Shown in pieces: positions 24,382 through 33,676 of a stretch of 64,000 nt of DNA (positions are counted from its first letter, which is position 1; the number at the start of each line of letters is the position of its first letter). The translations under genes were made by a program, and so were the position numbers. This DNA comes from Alterisphingorhabdus sp051668705 (GTDB lineage: Bacteria > Pseudomonadota > Alphaproteobacteria > Sphingomonadales > Sphingomonadaceae), in NCBI RefSeq assembly GCF_051668705.1, contig NZ_CP196351.1, positions 558,001 to 622,000 on the forward strand, given 5' to 3'. The notes beneath the pieces were generated by a model. That model had not been told where the DNA came from. It ran no database searches and saw only the letters and a program-made list of their open reading frames with translations.

Positions 24382-25689
24382 TTAACCCTCTGGATATATC
24401 GGGAAGCGGTCGCACAGCGCTTCTACACGCTGTTTGACATTGGCTTCCACCACAGGGTCGCCAGCCTCACCCTTGGTCCGCAAACCTTCCAGGACATCGG
24501 CAATCATATCGGCAATGTCACGAAATTCCGCTGGGCCAAAACCGCGGGTTGTCCCTGCTGGTGATCCAATACGGATACCACTGGTCTTAAGTGGTGGCAG
24601 CGGGTCAAAGGGGATGCCATTTTTGTTGCACGTAATCCCTGCACGCTCCAGAGCCTCATCGGCATCCTTACCAGTAACGCCCAGCGGGGTCAGATCAACC
24701 AATGCGACATGCGTATCAGTACCGCCAGCAACCAAATTGGCGCCGCGTTCTTGCAAACGCGCGGCCATGACTTTGGCATTTTCGATAACGGCTGCGCTAT
24801 AGGCTTTGAATTCAGGCTGTAATGCTTCGCCAAAGGCCACGGCTTTTGCGGCTATGACATGCATGAGCGGGCCACCTTGCAGACCTGGAAATACAGCTGA
24901 ATTAAACTTCTTACCCAAAGCCTCGTCATTGGTGAGTATCAAACCGCCACGAGGTCCGCGCAGTGTTTTGTGTGTGGTGGTTGTCACAACATCGGCATAA
25001 GGCAGCGGCGATGGGTGGTGACCGCTCGCCACCAGCCCCGCGAAATGCGCCATATCGACTTGGAAATAGGCACCGACACTGTCAGCAATTTCACGAAAGC
25101 GCGCAAAGTCGATCTGGCGAGGATAGGCTGAACCCCCTGCAAAAATCAACTTGGGTTTATGCTCTTCGGCCAAACGCTGCACTTCATCATAATCGATCAG
25201 ATGATCGTCTTTGCTCACGCCATATTGCACGGCATTGAACCATTTGCCGGAAAGGGCAGGGCGCGCGCCATGGGTTAAGTGGCCACCAGCGTCCAGCGAC
25301 ATGCCCAAAATGGTGTCACCGGGTTTGATCAAAGCCAGCAAAACAGCGCCATTGGCCTGTGCGCCAGAATGTGGCTGGACATTGGCATAGGCACAGCCAA
25401 AAAGCTCCTTGGCGCGGTCAATGGCCAGTTGCTCAACACTGTCAGAAGGTGCGCAGCCCTGATAATAGCGGCGTCCGGGATAGCCTTCTGCATATTTGTT
25501 AGTGAAGACAGAGCCCTGTGCTTCAAGAACCGCTTTTGAGACAATATTCTCCGAGGCGATCAGTTCAATCTGCTTTTGCTGGCGACCCAATTCTGCGCCA
25601 ATGGCTTTTGCAATGGCGGGGTCGGTTTTCATCAATGCTTCATCAAAAAAACCTTGGGCGCGGATGGAATTGTCTGGCTGGCTGCTCAT
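24382..25689 (-). CDS. glyA: Serine hydroxymethyltransferase
   Basis: 435 residues from the ATG at 25689, preceded by AAGGAC. The PLP lysine lies in 'VVTTTTHKTLRGPRGG', and other signatures are 'NKYAEGYPGRRYYQGC' and 'HSGAQANGAVLLAL'. It interconverts serine and glycine with transfer of the one-carbon unit to tetrahydrofolate. An upstream in-frame ATG would add 25 nonconserved residues. It follows rpiB by 28 bases. Confidence 0.98.
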   Translation of the reverse strand: MSSQPDNSIRAQGFFDEALMKTDPAIAKAIGAELGRQQKQIELIASENIVSKAVLEAQGSVFTNKYAEGYPGRRYYQGCAPSDSVEQLAIDRAKELFGCAYANVQPHSGAQANGAVLLALIKPGDTILGMSLDAGGHLTHGARPALSGKWFNAVQYGVSKDDHLIDYDEVQRLAEEHKPKLIFAGGSAYPRQIDFARFREIADSVGAYFQVDMAHFAGLVASGHHPSPLPYADVVTTTTHKTLRGPRGGLILTNDEALGKKFNSAVFPGLQGGPLMHVIAAKAVAFGEALQPEFKAYSAAVIENAKVMAARLQERGANLVAGGTDTHVALVDLTPLGVTGKDADEALERAGITCNKNGIPFDPLPPLKTSGIRIGSPAGTTRGFGPAEFRDIADMIADVLEGLRTKGEAGDPVVEANVKQRVEALCDRFPIYPEG

Positions 25690-25717
25690 CAAAGATGTCC
25701 TTTGCTGTATTGGCGGG

Positions 25718-26161
25718 TTATTGGCCCAATTTGTTGACGCGGCGCTGATGGCGGCCGTTCTCATTATCTTTATCAGCGAAATCGGTGCGCAAAAACGCCT
25801 CGATGCATGCCTTGGCTTGCTCTATGCCTATCAGCCTAGCGCCCATGGCGATGATGTTGGCGTCATTATGCTCACGTGCAAGAGCCGCAGAAGTGGGTTC
25901 TGAAACAAGTGCGCAGCGACTCGCCGGATTACGATTAACCGCAATAGAGATACCTATGCCCGAACCGCATAAGGCAATACCGCGCTCGGCCTGACCATTT
26001 GAAATGGCGCTGGAAAGTGTATATCCATAATCGGGATAATCGACACTGTCGCTGTTGTGCGGTCCCAGATCATCCACGTCATGCCCTTGATCACCCAACC
26101 AGCTGACAAGTTCGGCCTTCATGTCCAATGCGGCGTGGTCTGATGCGATGGCAATTTTCAC
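25718..26161 (-). CDS. rpiB: Ribose-5-phosphate isomerase B
   Basis: 147 residues. Family motifs: 'IASDHAALDMKAEL' (start), 'DYPDYG' near 42, the catalytic Cys in ALCGSGIGISIAVN near 64, and EHNDANIIAMGARL. It isomerises ribulose-5-phosphate and ribose-5-phosphate. It is the first gene of the rpiB-glyA-nrdR run. Confidence 0.96.
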   Translation of the reverse strand: MKIAIASDHAALDMKAELVSWLGDQGHDVDDLGPHNSDSVDYPDYGYTLSSAISNGQAERGIALCGSGIGISIAVNRNPASRCALVSEPTSAALAREHNDANIIAMGARLIGIEQAKACIEAFLRTDFADKDNENGRHQRRVNKLGQ

Positions 26162-26341
26162 GGCTGCTGTTCCTGAGCAAGAGTGCGTATTTTCTGCCGC
26201 TGGAGATAATGGTGTTCATAGCTATTTACCAGTCAAGATATATGGATATCCACCATCTGAGGCAAAATCATTTTGTAAACTCAATACAATGCGGGAACGG
26301 CGTTAAGAAATTGGTAAGGTTTTGCCCATAGCGCTTGTGTT

Positions 26342-26527
26342 ATGACAAAAGCACTCTCCATTGCCTATGCAACGCATCGCGATATTATGAGCGGCCTGTT
26401 TGCGCGTCTTGAATCTAAAGGCGAAGGATTTGGCGGGACACCATTTGACTATGCGCGATTGGCGTTGGTGCTTACCTTATGCGCTGTGCCCAGCATGGTA
26501 GACGCTGTCACATTTCTGCCGCGCTAA
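26342..26527 (+). CDS. Hypothetical 61-residue protein
   Basis: A short frame with ATG start and no clear ribosome site. It has one mildly hydrophobic stretch near the C-terminus ('RLALVLTLCAVPSMVDAV'). I recognise no family. It occupies a 403-base space between rpiB (minus) and parA (minus). Without it, that space shows no clear promoter or RNA. It may not be a gene. Confidence 0.35.
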   Translation: MTKALSIAYATHRDIMSGLFARLESKGEGFGGTPFDYARLALVLTLCAVPSMVDAVTFLPR

Positions 26528-26564
26528 TCCGCTTGGTTCCGCGTCGTGGAAGGAGAGGTCTTGG

Positions 26565-27305
26565 CTAAGCGCCAAGGCTGTCAATCTTCCTCTCAATACC
26601 GGTCCATAATTGCCGATAGGCTTGATTAACCGGATTGTTGGCTGAGGCAAAACTGCCCAAGGGCGCGCGCTTCATGGCCATTTGCTCTACCAGACTGGCA
26701 TAAGGAATAACCGGCCAATCGGGATGGTCATCCAATGCCTTTTTGTGCTGCGCCCGGCGGCGATCGACCATAGAGTAAACGGGTAGCATGGGCGCATGTT
26801 TGCCTGAACGGCCGTCCAAATATTCCTGCACTTCAAAAAAAGCTCTTTGCGACAATGGTGACGGGATAACCGGCACAATCACAAGATCCGCGGCGCGCAA
26901 TATCTGGTCACTTGTTTCGGTCAAGCCCGGCGGGCAGTCAAGAATGATGCGGTCATAATCTTTGGACAAAGCCGCCAGCATCTTTTTCAGATATTTCTTC
27001 TTATTGATATCAAAGAACATCCGGTTCAGACCGCGCAATGAGGAGTCCGCGGCCAATATGTCGATATTGGGGACAGTGGATTTGCGGATCAGCTTTTGTG
27101 CAGCAACGCTTTTGGTAAAGACGCTCTGCGCTTCGTCTTTCAGCTCCTTGTCCTTGCCGATTAAATAGGTGGCTGCCGCTTGCGGGTCGAGATCCCATAT
27201 AAGTGTACTCCTACCGCTGCCATTGGCTGCGCACCACGCCAGATTTACGGCAGTGCTGGTCTTACCAACGCCGCCTTTGAGATTATACACCGCAATAGTT
27301 GTCAT
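26565..27305 (-). CDS. Orphan ParA/MinD-family ATPase
   Basis: 246 residues. The deviant Walker A 'KGGVGKTSTAVN' begins at residue 10. Walker A' is 'IWDLDPQAAA', and Walker B 'RIILDCPPGL' is near 120. The 'DRRRAQHKK' region resembles plasmid-type ParA. No ParB, parS site, MinC/E or cellulose-synthesis gene is nearby, so its cargo is unknown. It should form ATP-dependent dimers on DNA or membrane. It is transcribed alone, after a 123-base gap from the hydrolase gene. Confidence 0.88.
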   Translation of the reverse strand: MTTIAVYNLKGGVGKTSTAVNLAWCAANGSGRSTLIWDLDPQAAATYLIGKDKELKDEAQSVFTKSVAAQKLIRKSTVPNIDILAADSSLRGLNRMFFDINKKKYLKKMLAALSKDYDRIILDCPPGLTETSDQILRAADLVIVPVIPSPLSQRAFFEVQEYLDGRSGKHAPMLPVYSMVDRRRAQHKKALDDHPDWPVIPYASLVEQMAMKRAPLGSFASANNPVNQAYRQLWTGIERKIDSLGA

Positions 27306-27428
27306 AAATATGTCATATCATAATATGTGGCCAGTGAACAGCAAAGACAGTGCTCCAAAATGTGCCAATTTTGGACTCTGCTTCACGGCCAATATGGCCT
27401 TTACAATTCGGCGCGATGGAGTCGTCGA

Positions 27429-28475
27429 TTATTGCTCTTTCGGGCTGCTCGCGGCACCAATTGCGGCGCGTGCCTTTTCAGATATAGATAGAGTAGCCCC
27501 TGGTGTGACTGATGGTGGCGGTGTGTCCAATCCTTTCGCCTTTAACCAAGAGTCGACATCTTTGGCGGTTCTTTCGGCATCCTCTTCCATAGGAATATGC
27601 CCCAGATCGCCGTAAATCACCAAATTGCTATCTGGAATATGACTATCGAACCAGCGTGCTGCATCCACTGGTATCAACTTGTCCTGACTGCCCCATAATA
27701 TCAATGTCGGCGCATTTATCTGAGCGATGTTTTCTGGCGTTAACGGGGTGCGCGCTGCCTTGCCACGATCCAGCGTTGCCTGACGGTTGCCGGGATAACG
27801 TAGCAGGTTCCAATAGCGATCAATCTGCGCATCGGTCAGCGCTTCTTTATCGGCTACAGATCCTTCCAACGTGCTGGCGATGATGCTGCGCGGAGTGAAG
27901 ACAGTGATAAAGGGCTGAACAATCGGGCTTTGCGCAAGGCGAAAGCCAATGGGTATGCTGCGCGGCGCTGCAGATGGTGCGCCTGAAGCATCTATCAAAA
28001 TTAGACCTTTTACGCGTTCCGGATAGGCCAGAGCATGGATCCAAGCGACCCAGCCGCCCATGCTGTTACCTGCGACCAGATAGTTGCTGACGCCCAGATG
28101 ATCCATGACCATAGCCGCCGTGTCAGAAAATGCCTTGCCGCTATAATCCCCACTAATATGAGGGCCGGTGAGGCCGTGGCCCGGCTGGTCATAGCGGATA
28201 ATGCGATAATCATTACCCAAGGCATCGGCCCAACCTTCCCATGTGTGGAGTGAAGCGCCCGAGCCATGGATGAGCAGCAATGTCGGTGCGTCACGAGGGC
28301 CTGTATCGCGAATATGGACAGTCTGACCATTTGGCAATTCAACAAATTGCGATGGTTTACCTGCATATTCCGCGCGCAATTCAGCGACATCACGATCAGG
28401 CGCATAGCCCCAGATGCCAAGGCCGATAACTGCGACAATCAGCAAGATCACAAGGTATTTCAGAAGTTTCAACAT
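27429..28475 (-). CDS. Membrane-anchored alpha/beta hydrolase
   Basis: 348 residues from the ATG at 28475 (a TTG at 28481 is weaker). One N-terminal membrane helix (~5-25) is followed by a canonical alpha/beta hydrolase fold: HGSGASLHTW (oxyanion), nucleophile elbow GNSMGGW near residue 138, an acid in 'GSQDKLIP' and a His in 'GDLGHIPMEE'. The cap carries 'FRLAQSPIVQ'. The substrate is unknown; haloalkane dehalogenases and lactonases share the fold, but the nucleophile is Ser, so an esterase or lipase is likely. Confidence 0.9.
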   Translation of the reverse strand: MLKLLKYLVILLIVAVIGLGIWGYAPDRDVAELRAEYAGKPSQFVELPNGQTVHIRDTGPRDAPTLLLIHGSGASLHTWEGWADALGNDYRIIRYDQPGHGLTGPHISGDYSGKAFSDTAAMVMDHLGVSNYLVAGNSMGGWVAWIHALAYPERVKGLILIDASGAPSAAPRSIPIGFRLAQSPIVQPFITVFTPRSIIASTLEGSVADKEALTDAQIDRYWNLLRYPGNRQATLDRGKAARTPLTPENIAQINAPTLILWGSQDKLIPVDAARWFDSHIPDSNLVIYGDLGHIPMEEDAERTAKDVDSWLKAKGLDTPPPSVTPGATLSISEKARAAIGAASSPKEQ

Positions 28476-28532
28476 CGCCAATTCCGTTCTCTGCCGCGCA
28501 ATATAATATGGGAGCCGTATTTGCCGAGCGGC

Positions 28533-28883
28533 CTATAAAATCTCGTGAACAATGTCCTGCGGGCGACAAAGGCGCACGCCTTTTTCTGTTTCCACCAATG
28601 GTCGGTTTATCAAAATTGGTTCTTTGGCCATGGCATCCAATATGGCATCGCCAGAAACATCATCTTTGGTCAGGCCTAATTCTTCAGCAGGTGATCCGCG
28701 TACACGCAAACCCTCTTGCGGGGTCATGCCGGCATCGCGGAACAATTGGGCCAACTTGTCGCGGCTGGGCGCTGTTTTCAGATATTCGACAATGGTCAGT
28801 TCAACGCCTTCACTTTCCTGCAAAATGGCCAGAGTTTTGCGGGATGTACCGCATTTCGGATTATGCCAGATTGTGGCCTTCAT
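28533..28883 (-). CDS. arsC: Arsenate reductase (glutaredoxin type)
   Basis: 116 residues. HNPKCGTSR places the catalytic Cys at 11. Arginines at 60/62, 94 (INRPLV) and 107 (CRP) match the arsenate-binding triad of plasmid R773 ArsC. It reduces As(V) to As(III) with glutathione/glutaredoxin. No arsenite pump or ArsR is adjacent, so it may serve background resistance. It is 57 bases upstream of the hydrolase gene on the same strand. Confidence 0.92.
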   Translation of the reverse strand: MKATIWHNPKCGTSRKTLAILQESEGVELTIVEYLKTAPSRDKLAQLFRDAGMTPQEGLRVRGSPAEELGLTKDDVSGDAILDAMAKEPILINRPLVETEKGVRLCRPQDIVHEIL

Positions 28884-29002
28884 AGTTGTTCCTTTACTGT
28901 CTCGCTGCTTATGTTTGCCGGTTTATGCAGCCTTTATATCATGCGCAAGCATAGCACCATCTCAAGCATTATCCTGCACAAAATTTGGCCTTTTCATTTT
29001 TC

Positions 29003-29060
29003 TTGAAACTTTCTTTTGCTTTTAAGAATGATTTGCATTAGTCCCTCAATTTCTAATGAG
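29003..29060 (+). promoter_or_regulatory. Promoter and Fur-like site of the TonB receptor
   Basis: TTGAAA (29003-29008) could be a -35. Downstream, AGAATGATTTGCATT (29025-29039) overlaps the expected -10 and differs by two bases from the site before bfd. A second related tract, TAATGAGAGTCGCTTGCAA, follows at 29054-29072. Repression by an iron regulator is the natural reading. Confidence 0.6.
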
Positions 29061-29122
29061 AGTCGCTTGCAATAAGAGCCTAATGGCCAATTGCTCCAGA
29101 GGCGATAAAAGGGAAAACCGTT

Positions 29123-31366
29123 TTGTATATGTCCATGCGTTCACTGTTATTATGTACTGTCGGCACCATGTGCTTCAGCACAGCTGCTTTTGCTTCTGAC
29201 AAATTGGATGTCACCCCTCCGCAACCTGCTTTGGAGGAAGGTGCTGCACCAGAACAATTGCATGGTGAAGATGGACAGTCCGCCATATTTGCGGCTGGCG
29301 ATGGTCCGCAAGCGTCAGATGCCGGTTCTGATGATGAGCGCATTGTTGTGGTTGGTCAGGTTCTTTATGCTGACGAAATTAACGCGGTAAAGACACCAAC
29401 ACCGATCATTGATGTGCCGCAATCATTATCGATTATCACGCAAGACCAGATTATCTTGCAGGGCTTTGATAGCATCAGTGATATCGTGCTTTACACGCCC
29501 GGCGTTACCCAATCACAGGGTGAGGGGCACCGTGACGCGGTTGTCTTCCGCGGTGTGCGTTCTACGGCTGACTTTTTTATCGATGGTGTGCGCGATGATG
29601 TGCAATATTTCCGCTCTTTCTATAATCTGGAGCAAGTGGAAATCCTGCGCGGCCCCAATGCTTTGCTCTTTGGGCGTGGTGGCACTGGCGGCATTTTGAA
29701 CCGCGTCACCAAAAAGGGTGTGCTGGGTGATCAATTTGTCGGATATAACGCTTCCGTCGATACATTTGGCGCTTTCAATCTTCAGTTAGACGGCAATTTT
29801 ACATTGGGCGACAATGCCGCGCTGCGCATCAATGGCGCTTATGAAAGTCTGAACAATCATCGCGACTTTTTTGATGGTGATCGTTTTGCCATTAACCCCA
29901 CAATACGCTTTCAGGCTGGCCCGTCGACCATTGTCGATCTGTCCTACGAATATATTAATAATGAGCGCTTTGTGGATCGCGGCATACCGGCAGGCGCAGA
30001 TGGTCGCCCAGCGACCGAGTTGGAAGATATTGTCTTCACCGACCCTGCCAACGCCTTCACCACTTTTGAAGCGCATGTGCTGCGCGCCAATGTACAGCAT
30101 CAATTCTCTGAGAACTTCAAAGGCAATTTCATCGCGTCCTATGGCGATTATGATAAGGTCTATTCCAATCTGTTCCCGACCGCTTTTGATGAAGCGGCAA
30201 ATACGGTCACGCTGGATGGCTATATTGACACTACACAGCGGCAGACTTTGACTTTGGCCGGTAATCTGGTTGGTGATTTTGAAACTGGCGGCATTGGCCA
30301 TACGCTCATTTTTGGCGGCGAGTTTCTTGATACCGTCAACAATAATGACCGGTTCAACGCGTTTTTCGATACTACGCAGGATGATATGGAGAGCTTCATT
30401 GCCAACCGTCCGCTTGCGCTAAACAATTTTGTAGGCGTGAATGCTGCGGGCAACCCGACCAGCTTTGCTTTTTCAGATTTGAACGACGATACCGAAGCTG
30501 ACATCACGGTCTTTTCTGTCTTCATTCAGGACCAGATTGAGGTTACCGATTGGCTTGATCTGGTAGTGGGCGGCCGCTTTGACAGCTTTGATATCACCGT
30601 CGACAATGTTGAGACATTCATCAACACTGGTCAACGCGAGATATTAACGCGTACGGATGAAGAATTTTCCCCGCGTCTGGGCATCATTTTGAAGCCGCAG
30701 GAAAACATCTCCATTTACGGCAGCTTTAGTGAGAGCTTCTTGCCACGCTCGGGTGAGCAATTTGCTGATATCAATCCACCTGATGACGCTCTTGCCCCGA
30801 ACACCTTCCAGAATTTGGAACTGGGCCTGAAATGGGACTTTACTCCAGGGCTAAGTTTCACAGCCGCAATCTTCCAGATCGAGCAGGAATCGCCGCAGGT
30901 TTCCGATAATGATCCCGGCACGTTGGATGTTATTGAAAGCGACATTCAGGGCTTTGAAGCGCAGCTGCAAGGTTATGTCACGCAAGATTGGTTTATCTCG
31001 GCTGGCTATAGCTATCTCGATGGCAATCAGGTTGATGATTTCGGCAATGAGGGCAATCGCCTGCGCGAACTGCCAGAGCATACGTTCAATCTGTGGAGCA
31101 ATTACCAGTTTACTGACGCTTTTGGTCTTGGTGCAGGTCTGACCTATCAGGATGAGAGCTTTGCCGATAATGGCAACAACACTACACTGCCAAGTTTTGT
31201 TCGTGTGGATGCCGCCATCTATTATAATGTGAATGAAAATCTGCGTCTTCAGGTCAATATCGAAAATCTGTTTGACGAAGATTATTTCCCTAATTCCCAT
31301 ACTGCCAATAACATCACTGTGGGCGCCCCCCTCAATGCTCGCTTTACGGTGACCGGAAGGTTCTGA
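29123..31366 (+). CDS. TonB-dependent siderophore receptor (catecholate type)
   Basis: 747 residues. A signal peptide ends near ASA (~25). The TonB-box-like DERIVVVGQ is near 72. The plug has 'IIDVPQSLSIITQDQI' and RGPNALLFGRGGTGG near 186. A 22-strand barrel follows, ending in Phe as outer-membrane proteins do ('VTGRF'). Plug features (PQSLSIIT, LFIDG-like DFFIDGVRDD) fit the FhuA/Fiu-type siderophore class. The start is TTG at 29123 by spacing from AAGGGA (29109-29114); ATG at 29129 or 29135 is possible. A Fur-like site lies upstream. No siderophore synthesis genes are present, so it probably takes up xenosiderophores. Confidence 0.93.
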   Translation: MYMSMRSLLLCTVGTMCFSTAAFASDKLDVTPPQPALEEGAAPEQLHGEDGQSAIFAAGDGPQASDAGSDDERIVVVGQVLYADEINAVKTPTPIIDVPQSLSIITQDQIILQGFDSISDIVLYTPGVTQSQGEGHRDAVVFRGVRSTADFFIDGVRDDVQYFRSFYNLEQVEILRGPNALLFGRGGTGGILNRVTKKGVLGDQFVGYNASVDTFGAFNLQLDGNFTLGDNAALRINGAYESLNNHRDFFDGDRFAINPTIRFQAGPSTIVDLSYEYINNERFVDRGIPAGADGRPATELEDIVFTDPANAFTTFEAHVLRANVQHQFSENFKGNFIASYGDYDKVYSNLFPTAFDEAANTVTLDGYIDTTQRQTLTLAGNLVGDFETGGIGHTLIFGGEFLDTVNNNDRFNAFFDTTQDDMESFIANRPLALNNFVGVNAAGNPTSFAFSDLNDDTEADITVFSVFIQDQIEVTDWLDLVVGGRFDSFDITVDNVETFINTGQREILTRTDEEFSPRLGIILKPQENISIYGSFSESFLPRSGEQFADINPPDDALAPNTFQNLELGLKWDFTPGLSFTAAIFQIEQESPQVSDNDPGTLDVIESDIQGFEAQLQGYVTQDWFISAGYSYLDGNQVDDFGNEGNRLRELPEHTFNLWSNYQFTDAFGLGAGLTYQDESFADNGNNTTLPSFVRVDAAIYYNVNENLRLQVNIENLFDEDYFPNSHTANNITVGAPLNARFTVTGRF

Positions 31367-31524
31367 TGATGTGCTGCATGTGATCGCCGCAGATTATCAG
31401 CATTAGGGCCGTTTGGCCGCTTTATTCAGGGCTATTTGCCACTATCTTTTGGTACTTATGCTGCGAACAAACCGGCTCAAACGGCTTATTCTTTATTGTA
31501 TGGGTTAGATAAAAGCCAGAATGA

Positions 31525-32097
31525 CTAGCCTTCGCTATCTGCTTGTGCAGCTTCCTCAAGCTCCGGCATGCGCAGTGAAGGCACAGCTTTTGCTGCATCT
31601 TCGGGAGATATGCCCGGCGGCGGTGCGGCTGATATCCGCTCTTCGCGCCGCATAACGCGCCCTGCGCGCTTAATGGCTTCATATAGGCGCGGATAAACGC
31701 CGCATCGGCAAAGATTGCCTATGGCTTCGTCAATGTCACGGTCGCTGGGGTTGTCATTTTTTTTCAGCAATATGGCCGCAGCCATCACCATGCCGGGGGT
31801 GCAAAAACCGCACATAATGGCTTGTTCAGCAACAAATGCCTGTTGCACAGGGTGGCTACGGTCACGGCTGAGCGCTTCGATGGTGGTCACAAACCGCCCC
31901 TCCACCTCCTGCAAAGTCACAAGGCAGGAGCGAATGGCCTCTCCATCCACCTGCACCATACATGCGCCGCAATCACCATTGCCGCAGCCATATTTGGTGC
32001 CAGTCAGATTGGACGCATCGCGCAAGGCCCAGAGCAACGGAGTCTCTGGCGCCATCTTATATTGGACCGGACGGTCATTGATGGTGAGTTTGGTCAT
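31525..32097 (-). CDS. (2Fe-2S)-binding subunit of a molybdenum hydroxylase (XDH/IorA type)
   Basis: 190 residues. First cluster ligands are Cys38, Cys43, Cys46 and Cys58 (CGNGDCGAC); the second cluster is Cys96, Cys99, Cys130 and Cys132 (CGFC, CRC). This is the small subunit of isoquinoline-1-oxidoreductase/aldehyde oxidase type enzymes. The large molybdopterin subunit is normally adjacent but is absent here: the upstream gene is an aldolase and the downstream gene is the convergent TonB receptor. The C-terminal ~35 residues are an Ala/Pro/Glu-rich extension. Confidence 0.92.
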   Translation of the reverse strand: MTKLTINDRPVQYKMAPETPLLWALRDASNLTGTKYGCGNGDCGACMVQVDGEAIRSCLVTLQEVEGRFVTTIEALSRDRSHPVQQAFVAEQAIMCGFCTPGMVMAAAILLKKNDNPSDRDIDEAIGNLCRCGVYPRLYEAIKRAGRVMRREERISAAPPPGISPEDAAKAVPSLRMPELEEAAQADSEG

Positions 32098-32184
32098 GTA
32101 ATGCCGGTATCGACCCCAATGATAGCAATGCCAAATGGATATTTGCGTTCAGAGCAACAAACCATATGGATATTCGCTGCTGAC

Positions 32185-32946
32185 TTAATTGCGCCAGCTA
32201 TCATCAATCTTGTCGACCAAGCGCACCATGGCGGCAAAATCTGGAACGCCGGGGCCACCAGGGGCTGCGGCTTGGCCGATGTCGCGCTGGTGCACGTCGA
32301 TCACGTCTTGCCCGACCATTAGAGGCGTACCAACCGATGCCGTGGCCAGCTGAATCTCGCATGCGCGCTGCAACGCCCAATAGGTAAGAAAAGCCTCTGG
32401 CAGGGTCTTGCCCATGACGACAGGGCCATGGTTTTTCAGCAACAGAACATTTTTGTCGCCGATATTCTTTACCAGCCGCTCGCCTTCTTCTGAGCGCACG
32501 GTCACGCCTTCAAAATCATGATAGGCGACCTGACCGACAAAATTGCAGGCGTAGAAATTGGTGGGCTGCAAACCTTCTTCGGTTGAGCAGACCGCCATAG
32601 TAGCCGTTGTATGTGTGTGGATGATGCAATGCGCATCAGGCCGGTTGCGGTGGAATACGCTATGTTGAGTAAAGCCGGCCTTGTTCACTGGATAGAGCGA
32701 GCCATCAAGAGTGTTGCCGTCCAGATCGATCTTGACCAGATTGGAAGCACATACTTCAGAGAAATGCAGACCATAGGGGTTGATTAGAAAAGCATTATCT
32801 TCACCAGGCACTTTCAATGTGATGTGATTGAAGATCAGCTCGTCCCAGCCCATCATAGCGAACACGCGGTAACAAGAGGCCAACAGTTTACGGGCTTCGC
32901 GTTCGTCTTTGCTCATTTCGGGTGCGGTTTTGATTGCGGTGGCCAT
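32185..32946 (-). CDS. Class II aldolase/adducin family protein
   Basis: 253 residues from the ATG at 32946, preceded by AGGAG. 'DELIFNHITLKVPG' and 'LINPYGLHFSE' open the domain. The zinc ligands are in HTHTTAT near 118 and a later His in 'LLLKNHGPVVMG'. The fold binds a divalent metal and cleaves or epimerises sugar phosphates, but members near molybdenum hydroxylase genes may act on other carbonyl compounds. The [2Fe-2S] subunit follows 87 bases downstream on the same strand. Confidence 0.9.
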   Translation of the reverse strand: MATAIKTAPEMSKDEREARKLLASCYRVFAMMGWDELIFNHITLKVPGEDNAFLINPYGLHFSEVCASNLVKIDLDGNTLDGSLYPVNKAGFTQHSVFHRNRPDAHCIIHTHTTATMAVCSTEEGLQPTNFYACNFVGQVAYHDFEGVTVRSEEGERLVKNIGDKNVLLLKNHGPVVMGKTLPEAFLTYWALQRACEIQLATASVGTPLMVGQDVIDVHQRDIGQAAAPGGPGVPDFAAMVRLVDKIDDSWRN

Positions 32947-33315
32947 GTCATTCTCCTGCGCGGCGCTATAATTTGCACCTACCTTATGCAAGGGCAGGGC
33001 AATCGGCAACTGCGTATTTCATGTCTTAGTCGGCTATAAGCATGATGACCGACGCCAAGATGACGGCGAAAAAATACACTTTGGGGTCGAAAATGCTTGA
33101 AAAAGCCCCATATGTAAGTAAGACGCGCTGCATTCACGGAGCTATTATGCTTGGCCGTGTATGATTCTTTGCATCCTGATATTTTGGTGCCAAGACCTTT
33201 GGGCAAGAGAATATCTTTTGTTATCATGCATTTGGTTTTGCAGCTTGCGATATGGGTTGGGGCGGTTTGCTCGGCCTTTTGACGAAACAGATTTTGAACG
33301 GAGCGATTGAGACTT
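32947..33315. other. Intergenic region before rpsU
   Basis: 369 bases. I see no gene, tRNA or strong hairpin. The last 100 bases should hold the rpsU promoter, but no clear -35/-10 pair stands out. GGAG at 33299-33302 precedes rpsU. Confidence 0.5.
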
Positions 33316-33522
33316 ATGCAAATTACAGTTCGCGATAATAATGTAGACCAGGCGCTGCGCGCCCTTAAAAAGAAATTGCAGCGCGAAGGCGTTTATCGCG
33401 AAATGAAATTGCGTCGTCACTTCGAAAAGCCATCAGAAAAGCGTGCCCGCGAGAAAGCTGCTGCTGTACGCCGTGCGCGTAAAATGGAGCGTAAGCGTAT
33501 GGAGCGTGACGGTACGAAATAA
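33316..33522 (+). CDS. rpsU: 30S ribosomal protein S21
   Basis: 68 residues starting MQITVRDNNVDQALRAL, the conserved S21 N-terminus; a TTG nine bases earlier would add three residues. The C-terminal half is highly basic ('KRAREKAAAVRRARKMERKR'). S21 binds near the 3' end of 16S rRNA on the 30S platform. It is transcribed alone and ends at a strong terminator. Confidence 0.97.
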   Translation: MQITVRDNNVDQALRALKKKLQREGVYREMKLRRHFEKPSEKRAREKAAAVRRARKMERKRMERDGTK

Positions 33523-33549
33523 GTTCGCCAGCAAAATACATACAGATCA

Positions 33550-33570
33550 GGCGGCTTTTGCCGCCTTTTT
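33550..33570 (+). terminator. Rho-independent terminator of rpsU
   Basis: GGCGGC (33550-33555), TTTT loop, GCCGCC (33560-33565), then five T. Confidence 0.95.
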
Positions 33571-33676
33571 GTGCGTTACATCCCCATGATGCATTATGAT
33601 GACAATTAGGACTTGATTGCATCGCACCAGTCGGGGAAAAGCATCGCAATGAATTTATTGCCTTAAGGGGGCCAAC

